64,000 nt of DNA, from NCBI RefSeq assembly GCF_963678635.1, contig NC_087065.1, positions 60,600,754 to 60,664,753 of the forward strand, written 5' to 3'. This stretch comes from Symsagittifera roscoffensis. Its lineage: Eukaryota; Xenacoelomorpha; Acoela; Convolutidae. A program made the translations under genes and the position numbers. Below the pieces are notes generated by a model. It saw nothing but the letters and a program-made list of their open reading frames with translations. It made no database searches and was not told where the DNA came from. Below, piece by piece: positions 32,324-45,299 of the stretch (its first letter is position 1; each line of letters starts with the position of its first letter).

Positions 32324-33665
32324 ACAATTCTACAATGAAAACAGCGCAATGTCCTTTTCCTATTAATTCAAAAGTTTTTCTCAATTCTTAATGAGTTAGT
32401 CAACTAATATAATTCAAGGTCTCTGACAATTCATATCTAAAAATTCGAGTCTAGGGTGTCAAGAATAGTCCGGCTCTCTGGCATCCAGTTTTTTTTCAAG
32501 CCTTGGTGTTTTTTTTTTAACTCTGAAAAAGGCAGAATTAATTTTTAATCAGAGTTGTTAAAAGCTTAAAAAAACTTATTTGAGCTTTGCGTTTGGATTA
32601 GAAATTGACTATTCGAAATCAATTGCTACCCACGCGTGGTTGACTAAGTCATTTCAGATGTATACTTTTTGATTTAATTATCTTATAGGTTTTTAAACTT
32701 TTTTGTAAATATATTTTCAACTCTGATATTTATTTGATGTTTCACAAAAACAGCTCAAATGCTTGCTGATAATCCTGAATGAATAGATATGTTCGCAATA
32801 TTTAATTCACAATTTTATTAACATTTTATTTATAGCTTACGCAGCAAATAGTTTTGGATTGGAGTAGAATTGTGCCTTCCCCGTTTGAACCAAATACAGA
32901 TATTCTTCCCTAAGGTTCAAAATCTCCGAATATCAACCAAATATTGCTAAATTTTTTATAACTAGTCTATTAGAAAACTGTTTTTAGCACAAAGTCAATA
33001 GTCTTCATCACCTGCAGTTATAGAACTGACCTCCTGTTCTGTTTTGGCGCTCCACGAAGTCACCTCACTTGTACTCAACGTCTACATATCTTCAATCAAT
33101 CCACAATCTACCTTTCTTCACAATCGGATCAATCCTTCAAATGTTTTCTGTATCTATCCTTTTCAGAAATTTTTTCTTCCACTCTCATTATCAGTCTCAG
33201 TCTCAGTCTCATTCGTCCAAACTTCTCAACATCCAAACATCTCAGTCTCATTCTCTCTCTCAGGATTCAAAGCTGAAGTATTTTAGATATTAGTTGTGTT
33301 AGTGCTTTAATGCAAAATGCCTTTTCGGCAAACTTCTTTCCTCAATCAACTTCGTCATTTTTCTTAAATTATACCTTATCAGTTAAATTGCTCAATTTTG
33401 CACCAATTGAGCAGCGACTCGATGATGTGAGTTTTTGTTTTATTATCCAGTGGATTAAAACTTCCAAGTAATTTTTTCCGATCTGAGGAAATTGGCTCTA
33501 ACTAAAAACAATTGTTATTGTTTTTGGGACTCTCACGTGTCGTTAATCATGCGACCAAATGTCTAATTCTGTTTATATCTGTAGTTAAAGATATCATTTA
33601 TTAACTCACTGTTCATCTCATTTTTTTCTATAATCACATTAAAACTTGCATCTCCAATATCGCCA
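32324..33665 (+). other. Putative 3' UTR B and spacer
   Basis: No coding sequence. A pyrimidine-rich simple stretch at about 33,170-33,265 (repeats of cagtct and ctctct) is the only structure seen. Confidence 0.5.
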
Positions 33666-34702
33666 ATATCAGAACTTCCTGGGGTCTCAATTTATCGCTT
33701 CAATTGTGAGAACCCCAAACTACGGTTCATTTATTTTTGCACGGTCATACAGATCACATGATGGGCCTTAAGGAACCTGAGTTCTTCGAAAGGTTAAAAC
33801 TCCAACACTTTAAAATCTATTGTCATAAACTTTGGGCTAATTTGTTGAGTGCATTGCCGCGTTATGTTCATTTAACTCGTTATTAAAATTCACAGGAATC
33901 AGATAATGAGACACCATTGAAACTTTCAACAGAAGGCGACGAGAAGCATACCCTAACTGTCACTATTATTTCTGCAGGTCACTGCCCAGGATCAGAAATG
34001 TTCTTACTAGTTCCAAAGACAAATCTGTCCTTTATACTGGCATTTTTAGATGACAAGTTGGTCAAGGGAAGCAAATAAATCATCTTTTCGATAGTTTACA
34101 AGACTCTGCTGTTCACAACGTTTATAAAATTTACATCGACACAACGTTTTGCAAATTAGATTTAAATTTTATACTTTGTGGGGAGAGCTGTTTTTCAGCC
34201 ATCTTTCGAGGCGTGTCAGAATGGCTCTGTTCATGTCAAAATAGATTAAAAAATTTCGGAACAAAACTTGCTACGGCTCTAAGTTAATGAAAAAAAGAGC
34301 TTGCACTTAGATCCAACTTTGGAGTTGACTTTCCAATATGTCAGTCAAAATCTGCAAAACTGTTCTTTCATTTCAAAATTGGCTTGCCTTAGATGCCGTG
34401 AGTGTCAATATCCATTTCTGCAAGCAGTCGTCTATGTCTGTGAACTTAAAACTGCCTTGAAAGACGCGAATCTTCAGTCCAGAAGTGCTTACAATCATTC
34501 CGACCGCAATGTTCTTCACTTAAAATGTGATAATGCCTGAGAAATTGGTTAAAACTGTGTCTAAGAGGACCAATTGTTGCTGTCATTCTTCTCATTTTTG
34601 AAAATAATTGATTTTTTTTCGCGTCTCCATTTTAAAGATAATACACCCTTCGCTTATCCGGTTACAGATACCTCGCTTGACTCTGTGGAAGTTTTTTTCT
34701 AA
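33666..34702 (+). pseudogene. Artemis/SNM1-like nuclease pseudogene (intronless)
   Basis: Short matches to the metallo-beta-lactamase/beta-CASP nuclease Artemis appear in order without introns. They are SELPGVSIYRF (33,669); after a frameshift, HGHTDHMMGL (33,740), the H-x-H-x-D-H zinc motif; AGHCPGSEMFL (33,974); after another frameshift, LYTGIFR (34,030), where the usual Asp after TG is Ile; and VYKIYIDTTFC (about 34,120). Weaker beta-CASP similarity runs to about 34,700. In-frame stops at 33,884 and 34,051 show that it is dead. Artemis opens hairpin DNA ends in non-homologous end joining. Loss of introns suggests a retrocopy. Confidence 0.8.
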
Positions 34703-36290
34703 ATGCGCTTAAAAGTCAGAACGTAAACATTTCAAACAATGTTGGTACAAAGTTGTGGTACGAGAAAATTAAAATCAATAAGAGAGGTTTAATCTCAAGT
34801 TTTATCCGGACAATATTTTAAAAACAAACCAAAATAGGCACACAAGCAGTATGCACCGGTAACTAAAGAAAACGAAAGAGCTGAGGAGATGAAAGAAAAT
34901 AGAAACTAAAAATTATCATATTGCTAATTTTTATTCAAAAACAAAACTTATTTTTTTACCAAAATTCCTTTGATCAAATCGACCAACTATATTTAACAAC
35001 AATATTTTGTAACTTCTCATATTGTAAGTTTTTTCCACTCGCTTAAATATTTTTTCAGATTTAAGAAAAAGAAGATTTTTCAATCCGGTCTTTCAGAGAG
35101 TATTTCAGATCAGCTTCCAAAAAACACAATCAATCCGTCCTTTTTACCAATAAAAATTGGAACCAACTCATCTCAAATACTGACGAGTGATGATAATTTC
35201 TTAACCAAATCTGAAGCTAATACTGAACCATTTAACCTCATCTCAAATAATGATGAGTGATGCTGATTTCCGAACCAACTGAACTAAATACTGAACCATC
35301 TTATCTCAAATACTTCTCAGATGATTTCTGAGCCAAATACTCATTACATTTTTCTCTGAACCAAATAAATGCGGTTTGGTGAATGTGTTTTCCGATCCCT
35401 AAATTGAACAAACTTCCTCAATCATCGGTTAATTGCTACTAAACGTTGACATCTACCTATTTAGTTAATCAATGTTTGAAGATTCGTTTGAGGATTCCGC
35501 TGAAAATTGATAAAATCTTGCTTTTAAATTCCACCCTGCTATAGATAATAATTCTACCTCTAGTTTTCAATTGTTCATATGCAAATTAAGTATTAAATAC
35601 AATTGCAGAATTCACTGACAGTTTGCTGAATCCGCATAAATTTGCAAATTCCGCTGACAAATTTTGCGGATTCCACTTAGATTTGCGGATACCAATTATA
35701 AATGATGTCGAATACAGTAGAAATTTTTAATAGAAAACTTTAGTTTTTGAATGAAAGTATCACAATCTTACTGACTTTTTACTTAAAAAAGAATTTTCTT
35801 TCCTTGAAATAACCCTATAATAGGTCCCACCGTTCAATCGTCTTTAAATAAAAAGTTAAGAACAATTAAGTGCTGTTTTTGCTTTCTGCCTTTGATGATT
35901 TTCTTGAAATTGATTTTGTAAATATGTTACCTGATCCAAATTGTTACTATTTATTTTTTTAAAAAAAGTTATGCTTAAAGTTTTTAAAAAAATTGCATTT
36001 AAATGTTTCGTCAAAATAAAAAGTTCATGTGATTGTTCTGATAACGATTTTTCTGTAGGCTGTTTTATTCTGCAGAAACGACTCATTAGTTTCCAGTCAC
36101 GAGAAATTAATACTGGGTTTACATTGTATTTTAAAAATGTCAAATATTGTTTCAAGGTTACTCCGAGATTTTTCACATTGAAATTTGTTTTCAAAAACAA
36201 GTTTGTCCATGGCAGTTGTGCGTTTTTTCATCTCTTAGAACATTTTTTCTGTTGACGATAATACGCTCTGTTTGTCGTCCACGTTGTATT
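34703..36290. other. Spacer with a short diverged tandem repeat
   Basis: At about 35,165-35,365 a unit of about 75 bp recurs three times (tcatctcaaata, atgatgagtgatg, ctgaaccat). At about 35,600-35,700 the word tttgcggattcc and variants recur. No gene is seen. Confidence 0.5.
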
Positions 36291-39200
36291 TTGGTCCCAA
36301 TATTTTCTGTCGCAGTATGCTTTTGGATTTTCCTGCTCAACGTCAGTTATAGCATGTATCATTCCACTCCTTCTTTGGAGTTTTTCCGCAACAAATATAA
36401 CGTTGTAGTTTTCGGTTGCAACGACTTAAGTGTGCAAACTTCCAAACAAGCAATCTATCGACAATGATTACGGGCGATCAATTTTGAATAAAATGGTCAC
36501 CGCATCAACTAATGATCTTTGAACCATCATCACCATTTGAAGATAATTGGTCCAACTGTTTTGGTTTTCTCCCACATGTCTTGAAAATGCTTTATCATTG
36601 ATTTGGTTGTTTTCTCAATCATTGCGTTTCCGTGGGCATGATTTGGCGTTGTTGTAGTTCCATCATTTTCCAATTTGGAACACAATGTTTTGAATAAAAA
36701 AGACATGAAAATTATTGTCTTTGCAGGACAGCCAAAACATGAAAACAAAAAGTCTAGCATAAAAACATAACGTTACAGCCTCGTTATATTTTGTGAACTC
36801 AATTTCAATTAAAATTATAAACTTGAGTCAAGTTTGGAAAGAAAGTTCAAATGATTTCTAAAACTTCTTGCCAGAAGGACCGGCTTGATTTCCATATTTG
36901 CAGAGAATGAATGGAGGAAAAACATGTTCTAACAGTGTTTATCTTTTCATGGACTAAGAATCTGGAGAACTGGCATAAAATGTACGATTGCCAATAACTC
37001 TTGCTGGGTTGCTGAATAAATCCGGTGCCCTGAACAATTTCGGGTTGCTGAACAATTGCTGAAAAATTCAGCGTTCTTCCGGGTTGGTCGAGTCATGCTG
37101 CTTTTGTGTAAAATTGGCTCCTTCTCCCCCAAAAGAAGCGTCAATTTTTGGGATATACATAGCTCTGTCAATAGGGTTTGTCAGAAATGGGCTTGAGAGA
37201 TCCAACTCTCTGATAAATTTTTTCGCAGAACACAATTAGTCCAAATACAGCCCGCAGTTGTTGAATATTAACGTGATCTCTCATGTTTTTCACTGCGTTT
37301 ATTTTTCTCAGGATCAAAATTGAAGCCTATACTTGAAGCAGTACTTCCGAGGGAAGATGTCTTCTTTTGAAGGCAATAATCTTTTCAACTTTGTTTTCCA
37401 TGCAGGTTCCGTAGTCGGCTTTGTAAAAATTTTCATTTTTTTTCTTTTTTCACAAAAGATGCTCATGTCATCCAGTTAGACCACCGTTTTTTTGTTTGAC
37501 AGTCCACTGCAAATTTACTCCCTTGAGTTATGAAAAAGGGTCCTTTTGGTAGTCGCTCTCAATTGTATGGACCCATAGGCACTTTAAAATTTGTACGATG
37601 TTGAGAGTCGACGTCATGAGCTGTTTAAAATCAACTTGATGTTATTTTGTTATCTTGAGAGGCTGGAGGAAGTACATGTTTCTAACAATGTATTGCTTTT
37701 CCTGGCCTCCAAGTTCACAGCGGTTAACCTAGTTTTTTCGAATCCTGGTTATTCCCTGTCAAAACAAGCCTTCTTGCATTTATTGAATTGTTTTTTTTTT
37801 AAATAATAGGGGCCGTCAAGGTTCAAAAAATAAATTGAAGATATTTACTGAAAAGAGTGGGTCACTGCCATTTGAGATATCAGGTACGCCTATTCTTTTA
37901 GTTGCATTTGTTATATTAGGTTTTCTTTAAAGATCATTTTATGGTGTTCTACACAATTTTCAATGCGTATCCACAGGCCGGTCATTTGTTTCTTTTTCAG
38001 TTTTTTATTTTGTGCACAGCTCCTTGCCGTTTTTGTGTTTTAGGTTTCCATTAGAGAGATTTCAAATTTTAAAATAAGTTCTGTTAGATTATCTGGCTCC
38101 ATCTATCTGGCTCATTGTTCTTCCTTCTTACTCCTTGAAATCTAGAGCTACGTTAAACTCAATGATCCGTTACTAAATGAAGCTTCAATCCATTTTCAAC
38201 CCAATTGGATCCGGAGAAATGGCGTAAAAAGTACTATTGCGTAAAACTCTCGCTCTGTTGCTGATTGATTCTGGGGCCCTTTATCCAGCGTTCTGCAGGC
38301 TTGAGCAACAGTTTGATAGACGTCATGCTTCTTTTAAGTAAGAAGATGGCTCCCTCTCCCCTAAAAAAAGTGTCAGTTTTCAGGGTTACACACCTTTGTC
38401 GCTAGAAGCCTAATAGAACCAATTCTTTGATGATTTTTTTTGCAGATCACAATTAGTCCAAAAACATCCCGCAGTTGTTGAGTGTTGAAGAGTTTTCTTC
38501 ATGATTTTCACGCCGTTTACTTTTTTCAGAATCAAAATTGACGCCTTTATTTGGAGCAGTTTTTCCGAGGGAAGATGTCTTTTTTGAAAGAAATGACCGT
38601 TTTCCATGCAGCTTCCTTAACCGGCTTAGACCAAATTTTTAGTTTTTTTCAACGTTTTTTTTTAGAAAAGATGATAATGTCATCCAGGCAGACCACCGCT
38701 CTTATGTTTGACAGTACGCTGAGAATTAACTCCATTAATTTATGAAAAGTTCCGAATGCAGACTATGGTCTTTTCTAACGTTTTTATTTGTAGTGACCCA
38801 TAGGCACTGTAACTTTTGTATGATGTCGAGTCTTCATCAAGAGCTGTTCAAAAACAACTTGATGTTTTTAAGTGATCTGGAGAGGATTTTGCTTTTCGTG
38901 AACTCAAGGTTCACAGCGCTTCGGCAGTAACGCTTTAGGTTGAAATTAGATTGAAAATTTCGAATAGTAACGGATCATTGAACTTTAACTCAAAGTTCAC
39001 AGCAGTTAGACCAATTTTTAACCCTGGTCAAACCCGGACAAAACAATCCTTCTTGCTTTTGTTGAATTAATTTTTGAAAAGTAAGTATCCGCAAAATTCA
39101 TAAAATAAACATAAGAGTTTTTCTGAAACTACTGTATTCATTTCTTTTTAGATATCTGGTGCGGCTCTACATATTTTTCAGTTGGTTTTTGTAGCACCGA

Positions 39201-41165
39201 TCATTTGTTACTTTTCCAGCGTTTCTTACTTTTGTGCACAGCTCCTTGGCCATTTTTTGTACTTCATTTTCGTTGGTGAGATTGCATATTATAAGATTGC
39301 CACTTTTACAAGCTGTTCTATTTAATTATCTGGCTCTTTCCGTCTGGTTCCTTCCGTCTGACTTCTTCCGTCTGGCCCCTTTTTCCTCCTACGGACTCCT
39401 TGAAATCTAGAGCTATGTTAATGCTCAATGATCCGTTACTATTTGAAACATTTAAACGAATTTCAACCTAATATGATCCGGAGAAAAGGCGCAGTTTTTA
39501 AAGTAAATTTTGAAGTGATTTTTCGTGTTTTTCACTGCAATGGGTTTTTGATGCACTGGTCCTTTGTTACTTTTTCAGTGTTTCTTACTTTTGTGCACAG
39601 CTCCTTGCTAATTTTATGTATTGCATTTTCGTTAGAGAGGTTGGATTTCATAAGATGGCAACTTATACAATCTGTTCTGTTTGGTTATCTGGCTCCTTCC
39701 GTCTGGTTCATTCCTTCTGGCTCCTTCCGTCTGTCTCCTTTTTCCTCCTGCGGGCCCCTTGATATCTAGATCTACGTTAACGCTCAATGATCCGTTACTA
39801 TTCGAAACATTTAAACTACTTCCATCCTATTTAGATCCAAAGAAAAGGCGTAAATTGTACGATTGCTAGAAACTTCCGCTCGGTTGCTGAATAATTCCTG
39901 TTTCCTTTTTTCAGCGTCCTGTCGGCTTGGGCAATAGTTTGATTGAAGCCATGCTGCTTTTGTTTAAAGAAGGCTCCTTCTCCTCTTAAGAAGCGTCAGT
40001 TTTCAAGGTATAATTACCTCCGTCGCTAGGTTATCCCAGAAATGGAGCCTAATATACCCAACTTTTTGATGAATTTTTTGCAGAATACGATTAGTCCAAA
40101 TACATCCCATAGTTTTTAAGGTGATTTTTCAAGTATTTTTTTTTGTTTTTCACTGCATTTTTTTGTTAGGATCGAAATTGACGCCATTACTTGAAGGATT
40201 TTTTCCAAATCAAGAGGTCTTCTTTTGGAAGATATGATATTTTGAATTCTTATTTAGTTTTCATAGTTTCTTATGAAAAAGATGAAGATCTGATCCAGGC
40301 AGACCAACGCTGTTATAGTGGACAGTCCGGTGAGAATTACCCTTTGGTAACCGTTGCTATTTGTATAAACTCATAGGCACTTGAAACTTTGTTTGCTTTC
40401 GGGGCTTTCAACAAGAGCTGTTAAAAGACAATGTCATTGTGCAATCTTAGGAGTCAATCATATCGCTAACTTATTCAAGTGGCCAGCTTCTCTTTTCAGT
40501 TTGATTTTTAGTCCCCCTTTAATTTGAAGGATCCATCTTTTTCATTGACTAGTATCGACGGTGCTGCCCAGCTCGAGTGAGTTGAATCAACTAGGTTGCC
40601 TTTTATTAAATCTTCCACCATTATCATCATCGCTTCTTGCTTTTTGAAACTCATGGTTCCAACCAACCTGAAAATTCGCGTCGGCGTTTATTTTGTTTTG
40701 TATCCAAAAATCGAACAACGGTTGAGCTGCGAGAATAGACCTGAGCATGTCTCTCGGACATTTCATGCACTTATCTCTTTTCTTCTGCTTGGTATAATGA
40801 GGAAAATTGCTCTTCAGAAAACTTTTATTATTTTTTACGCGAAGAAGAGAGTCGACAACCAGCAGACTGTTCCATCCTGAAATAGCTCCACCTCTCACTG
40901 AGACTTTTTTAGTACTGAGATTTACTCCGCTTTTGTCCATGATTTTCATTTTCACCGCCCGCTTTCGTGCCTGCTGGGTATTCTGGTTTTCCTGTTTGCA
41001 ATTGAAAGTTTGTGTACCAGGTTTGCTTGCGCTGATATGGACAGCGATATTCTGTGTACAACACTGTATGACAATTTTTCACCGTTATTAAGAATGCAGC
41101 CTTGGTCTATCATAATATCTGAACCAAAAAAAAACAGGGTGAGCAGATGTGTGCCACTAATCAAA
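36290..41165 (-). pseudogene. Decayed Ty3/gypsy-like pol with triplicated RNase H region
   Basis: Read on the minus strand, from right to left. A retropepsin-like end (SDIMIDQGCILNNGE) lies near 41,090. Then follow three units each carrying a reverse-transcriptase thumb/RNase H stretch, and finally an integrase remnant near 36,560-36,700 (LFKTLCSKLE, then TTTTPNHAHGNAMIE with the third acidic residue). All frames are broken by stops and shifts, so no function is expected. Assignment rests on short motifs; LTRs were not identified. Confidence 0.7.
36880..40480 (-). repeat. Three tandem RT/RNase H units within the pol relic
   Basis: The same RNase H motif occurs three times on the minus strand: IYSATQQELLAIVHF near 36,975, SATEREFYAIVLFT near 38,225 and RNYSATERKFLAIVQF near 39,855. 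Upstream thumb words also repeat (cagaa(c/t)acaattagtccaa near 37,226, 38,446 and 40,081). Unit spacings are about 1.25 and 1.63 kb. The copies differ substantially, so the triplication is old, or three related elements were joined. Confidence 0.8.
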
Positions 41166-41884
41166 ACATCGGTCTAGCTCTTCAGATTGTGCTTTCATTT
41201 GCATCTATTAAAAGCCGAAACTTCTAGATGCAATTTCTTCCTGCTCACGTTTTTTTGCTTCTCGACTTCCCAAGTCGTTCATATTTTTCGGACTTCTCAG
41301 TAAATAACATTTTCCGCTGTGTTACAGACCTGTGATCAGTTTTCTTTTCATTACTGACTCAACATTAAAGCATTTACTTTGGTTTTTTGAGCATGCCCTG
41401 ATTATGTTTGTATTTTCATTCCAAAGACAATTCCTTTTTTTGTAATTCAAGCTTCCTGATGGCAGTTATTTGCCCGATGATCTTTTGACCACAAAGTTGA
41501 TTTTTGTAATAGTTCTTTTCCCGTCTGGGCTAGTCATTTCCCTCGCGACTTTGATCGTGTGCTGGGAGTTCTTGCTTCATCCCATGAGCATAGTTGCTTT
41601 CTCGGTTTCCGTCGCATTCCATCGCAGTGGTAGCTCGATATACTAGCATCACCCTTCGTGAAACGTTTTTGGAGCCCACTGATATCTGTTTAGCAAATAT
41701 GTTCAGCGAGTGTATGAGGTATCAGTATAGTCTCTTCTTCTATGAAGTACTGGCTCTAAAACATTCGCTATAATCTTGCTCTTGTCCACAATTTTCCTAC
41801 TTAAACTACGTAAAACTTGACTCTATACCAATTATCTTCTCTTCTTGGATGAAGGGCTCTCGGTACTATTTAATCTGTTTTGTC
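41166..41884. other. Retroelement-rich DNA, not resolved
   Basis: Probably further decayed retroelement sequence between two relics. No motif clear enough to name. Confidence 0.4.
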
Positions 41885-42683
41885 CGTTGGATCGCTCTCA
41901 TATCCTCTGGTGTCTGGCATAGTTTCCTCAAAGTATTCGTCCTCTGTGTTTTGAAAAAGGTGTACATTCAATGGATGGTTGTTTCGTTGAACAAAGATTC
42001 CAAATAACTTCATCGATCGCCGAATTTAAAAACGGTTTGGTTTCGTTAAACGACATTGCCATAGGTTTCGCTTTGAGTGTGAAAATTAGACGTAGCAAAT
42101 CTCCGTTAGATCTATAATCTCCAACCGTACAAAGATTCAAATTAATTTTATTCTTATCGCAGAAACTTTTGAATTCGTTCGAAAGGAAGCACGACCCATG
42201 GTCTACTCTGATTGATTGTGGGAAGCCATGTAGGTTGCACTAATCCTCCAGAAATGTGAGTATCGAGGTAACTGAAGTATTATTTTTCCGGGGCCGAGGG
42301 AAAGTTAAGAAACCTATCTTTACATTCAAGTAACAATTTTGATGTGCCCAGTTTTTGTCCAATGCGCCTGCGAAATATAGATTTACTTTTTTGTTATATT
42401 CAGATAAATCTGGTAATTTTTGCGTATTGTTCGAGCACAGAATGACTTTAAGGTTCTTAACAGCTTTTCTACACTGAGCACAATTTTTTCCGTTGTGATA
42501 AATTTCTCTGTATAAGTGCGGCCACCAAACGTTCTCCGCCGGTTCTTTCTTCCCTAACGGTCCTAGTTGGGTCTTGTGTAACAATGGCATGAAAAAAGAT
42601 CTAAGGGCTGCTGGTACGATCAATTTGTTATCGTTAAATTTTATTCCTTCCTTCACATGAATATCCCGTCGGAAGGTTTTCAA
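41885..42683 (-). pseudogene. Ty3/gypsy-like integrase relic
   Basis: Minus strand. A zinc-binding region has LLHKTQLGPLG followed by CAQC, so the second His of the HHCC set is Gln. The first catalytic Asp position is Tyr (LYFAGALD). The second Asp is kept (RVDHGSCF). In the last region the catalytic Glu is replaced (RSNGDLLRLI). Loss of zinc and catalytic residues, plus frame breaks, means that it is inactive. It follows the RNase H relic at 43.5 kb in normal gypsy order. Confidence 0.82.
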
Positions 42684-43439
42684 ATACGCCCTGAATATCC
42701 AGTGGTCTACTTTCTTCCACCGCTCTCTTTTAGTCTTTGAGGATTTTGTTTTCGCCTGTCATCACGCTGATGAGTTAGTTCCAAAAATGGTCCGAAAAAA
42801 CTAGTGGAGATGAAGGTATTTTTAGCTCTCCCTTGGACTTCTTAAGTAACTTTTGATGTATTTCGAACATGATGTCGTTCTCGATTTTCACTGAAGTTCT
42901 TTGATTTTCCGCACGAAGAGATAATTTTAACAATTGTGCTGAGGCTTGAAATTCTATAAGTTTGGATTTATCTTCCTGATTTTAATTCGAAAAAAACTGG
43001 TAATAGTGAAAGAAAAAAAAGATTCGTCAGATAAGAAATCTTGGTTGAATTTGATTTTTGAAAAGTTTAATGGAATGCAACTGCTCGTACAAGACATTGA
43101 ACGCAAGTGATTAGAATTGCAAAATTGCAGTGTGTCTGTGACGTAATTAAGAACATTCACGAAGAACGACCGTTGGATGTGTTGTAGCTTTTCGTTCCTT
43201 CCGACCATTTCATTTACGGAATCCAAGTTAGTAAAACTATATACACTGTATACATCCACTGGATTATCAATCAACAAATCGTTATCTATACAATTTTTTT
43301 TTACTGTCAAAAGTTTTTCCATTAAAATTTTCTGAAAACGTGTCAAACGTGGCAACCACAAATTCGTTGTCCTAGTTTGAGTTTGGAAGTGCTTTTCCTG
43401 AGGGTAATCTCGACAATAAGTCGGTAAACTTCATTTTTT

Positions 43440-43640
43440 CTCCGGGATAAGTTCGATTTTAAAATTAACTGGCAAGAGTCGATTTACCCAACAGGTTAGT
43501 CTACTATGCATCGTTTTTTGAACCACTCGCAAAAGTTTTAGCTCAATTGTTGAGTATTTCATTTCGTCGGTGTTTAAAAATTGAGAAGCAAATGCAATTC
43601 TCAACCAAATATCACCATACCATTGTTCTGATGTGGCTCA
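43440..43640 (-). pseudogene. Ty3/gypsy-like RNase H relic
   Basis: On the minus strand, IAFASQFLNTDEMKYS is followed by ELKLLRVVQ, the conserved beta-strand and helix of gypsy RNase H. It lies between the reverse transcriptase (43.98-44.58 kb) and integrase (41.9-42.7 kb) relics, and the frames are interrupted. Confidence 0.75.
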
Positions 43641-43969
43641 TAAGCCGTTACGAGAGGCGTCTGTTTTGAGTCTTGTTTTCCTTTTTATATCATAATGGTT
43701 ATTCTACGTTATATTTACATCTAGTAAAGGACGTAGCGGTGAGCTCAGTGTTGACAACTTGGGGACGAATTTCATGTACTGGTTTATTGAATCAAACAAT
43801 GATCTTAATTCTGAAATGTTCTTCGGGTTCGGAAGATTTTTTATTAAATGCGGGTTCCCAACTCATGGTTTTACTCCTGTGTGCGTGATCTTGAACCCCA
43901 ACTTATTCAATACTTTTTTTTGAAAAAACGCACATTTCTCCCACTTAAATGTCATGTTTTTGCTTTCTA

Positions 43970-44581
43970 GGATGTTTTAACTTTTCCAAAGTATAGCTTC
44001 ATGTTCTTCATAAGAACCTTTAGAGGCAATTAAAAAATCATCGATGTAGCTGTTGGTAAACGGAATATTTTTTAATAACGAATCCATTAGACTTTGGAAT
44101 TCGTTTGGCATATCTCCCAACCGTTAGAATCCCGTTAAAAATCGATAGAGTCCGCTGATTTCGCCCCTTTCTATGCAAAAGTGGCATTGTTTACTCGTAT
44201 CATTGCATAGTTGTAACTGGGGGCAGGCGTTTTTTAGTTCTAAGTTACTGGGCCGCACTTCACCTTAATTTTTTTGTGAGTTGGAGAGCGATGTTGTCGA
44301 TAAGTTCGTAAATTTTTGGCATTTGATATTCGTTTTTAATTAACTGGTCGCTTAAGAGTTTAGAGTCTAAAGCTAATTTATTGCTGCTATCCTTTTTTTG
44401 TAATTACGACTGGACTTATAAAACAGTTTTTGTCGCATTTATCTATTTTCGCAAAAGGCCCTTCTTTTTCCATTCTATACAATCCGGACTTTACCTTTTC
44501 CACTAATAGCAAAGGGACACTTCTACCTTCTTTTCGAATTGCTTTAAGCGGAGAGTGGAACAGTGTAATCTTTCTATCCAA
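43970..44581 (-). pseudogene. Ty3/gypsy-like reverse transcriptase relic
   Basis: On the minus strand, the N-terminal region reads VEKVKSGLYRMEKEGP then FISPVVITKKG at about 44,387-44,520. Further on come MPNEFQSLMDSLLKN and SYIDDFLIASKG near 44,040, where YIDD is the active-site box. Stops and shifts separate the pieces. The element is defective. Confidence 0.82.
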
Positions 44582-44699
44582 TGAAGAGCGATGTTATCGA
44601 TAAGTTCGTGAATGTTTGACTTTAGCGTGGAAATCTTCGTTGGATATCGCAATTTCTCATATTGAATATGAATACATCTCGTATCCACTCCTGTTCTGC

Positions 44700-45299
44700 A
44701 TTAATCCCAAAATCGCAAGATCTAGCTGAATCTAATAACACTCCCCAAAATTGTTCGTTGGACTCTCTGTTCTTCTGTTTTCCGCCCAATAACTTATATC
44801 GTTCAGCGTATTGTTTGCTGGTTTGACAAATGCTGCTCCCAGACTTTCAAAAAAATTTGAATAAGACCTTCACCCTTGGGTGCTTTTGAAAAAACAATCT
44901 TCTCCCCTCGGCTCCTAAGGCCAGGTAAAGGATGGATCTTACTTTCTTGACTGCTTCGTTTCTCCTCATCTCCCCGAATTTTCGTTATTCCTCTAAGATT
45001 CTTTTGTCCTCCGCTTTTTTGTAAACTCGCATTACATCTTTGCTTCTGGCCTCCCTGACTTTCCTCTGTGTTTCGTTTTTTGAATCCTGGGCGCCTTCAA
45101 AAATAGGGATAGTCGTTTCCGACTCCAATGGGTCTTTGAGGTTATCTATGTCCAAGTTCTCTTTGGCTATGATGGCCAGGTTGTACTGGTCGATCCGATT
45201 AGTCCATTGGGTGGTTGGTTCTGCAGTATGGTTCGGCCAAAAGGTAGGAAGTCCCCGCAGACTCGAATCAATTGACTGTGCCAAATAAGAAGTGTTCAA
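44700..45299 (-). pseudogene. Ty3/gypsy-like gag relic
   Basis: On the minus strand, a first frame (45,299-44,985) contains LPTFWPNHTAEPTTQW, typical of the capsid start in gypsy-type elements. After a stop come KNRESNEQFWGVLLD and WIRDVFIFNMRNCDIQ, a recognisable capsid C-terminal part. Directly downstream the sequence jumps to a reverse-transcriptase fragment, so the nucleocapsid and protease are missing. Confidence 0.72.
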
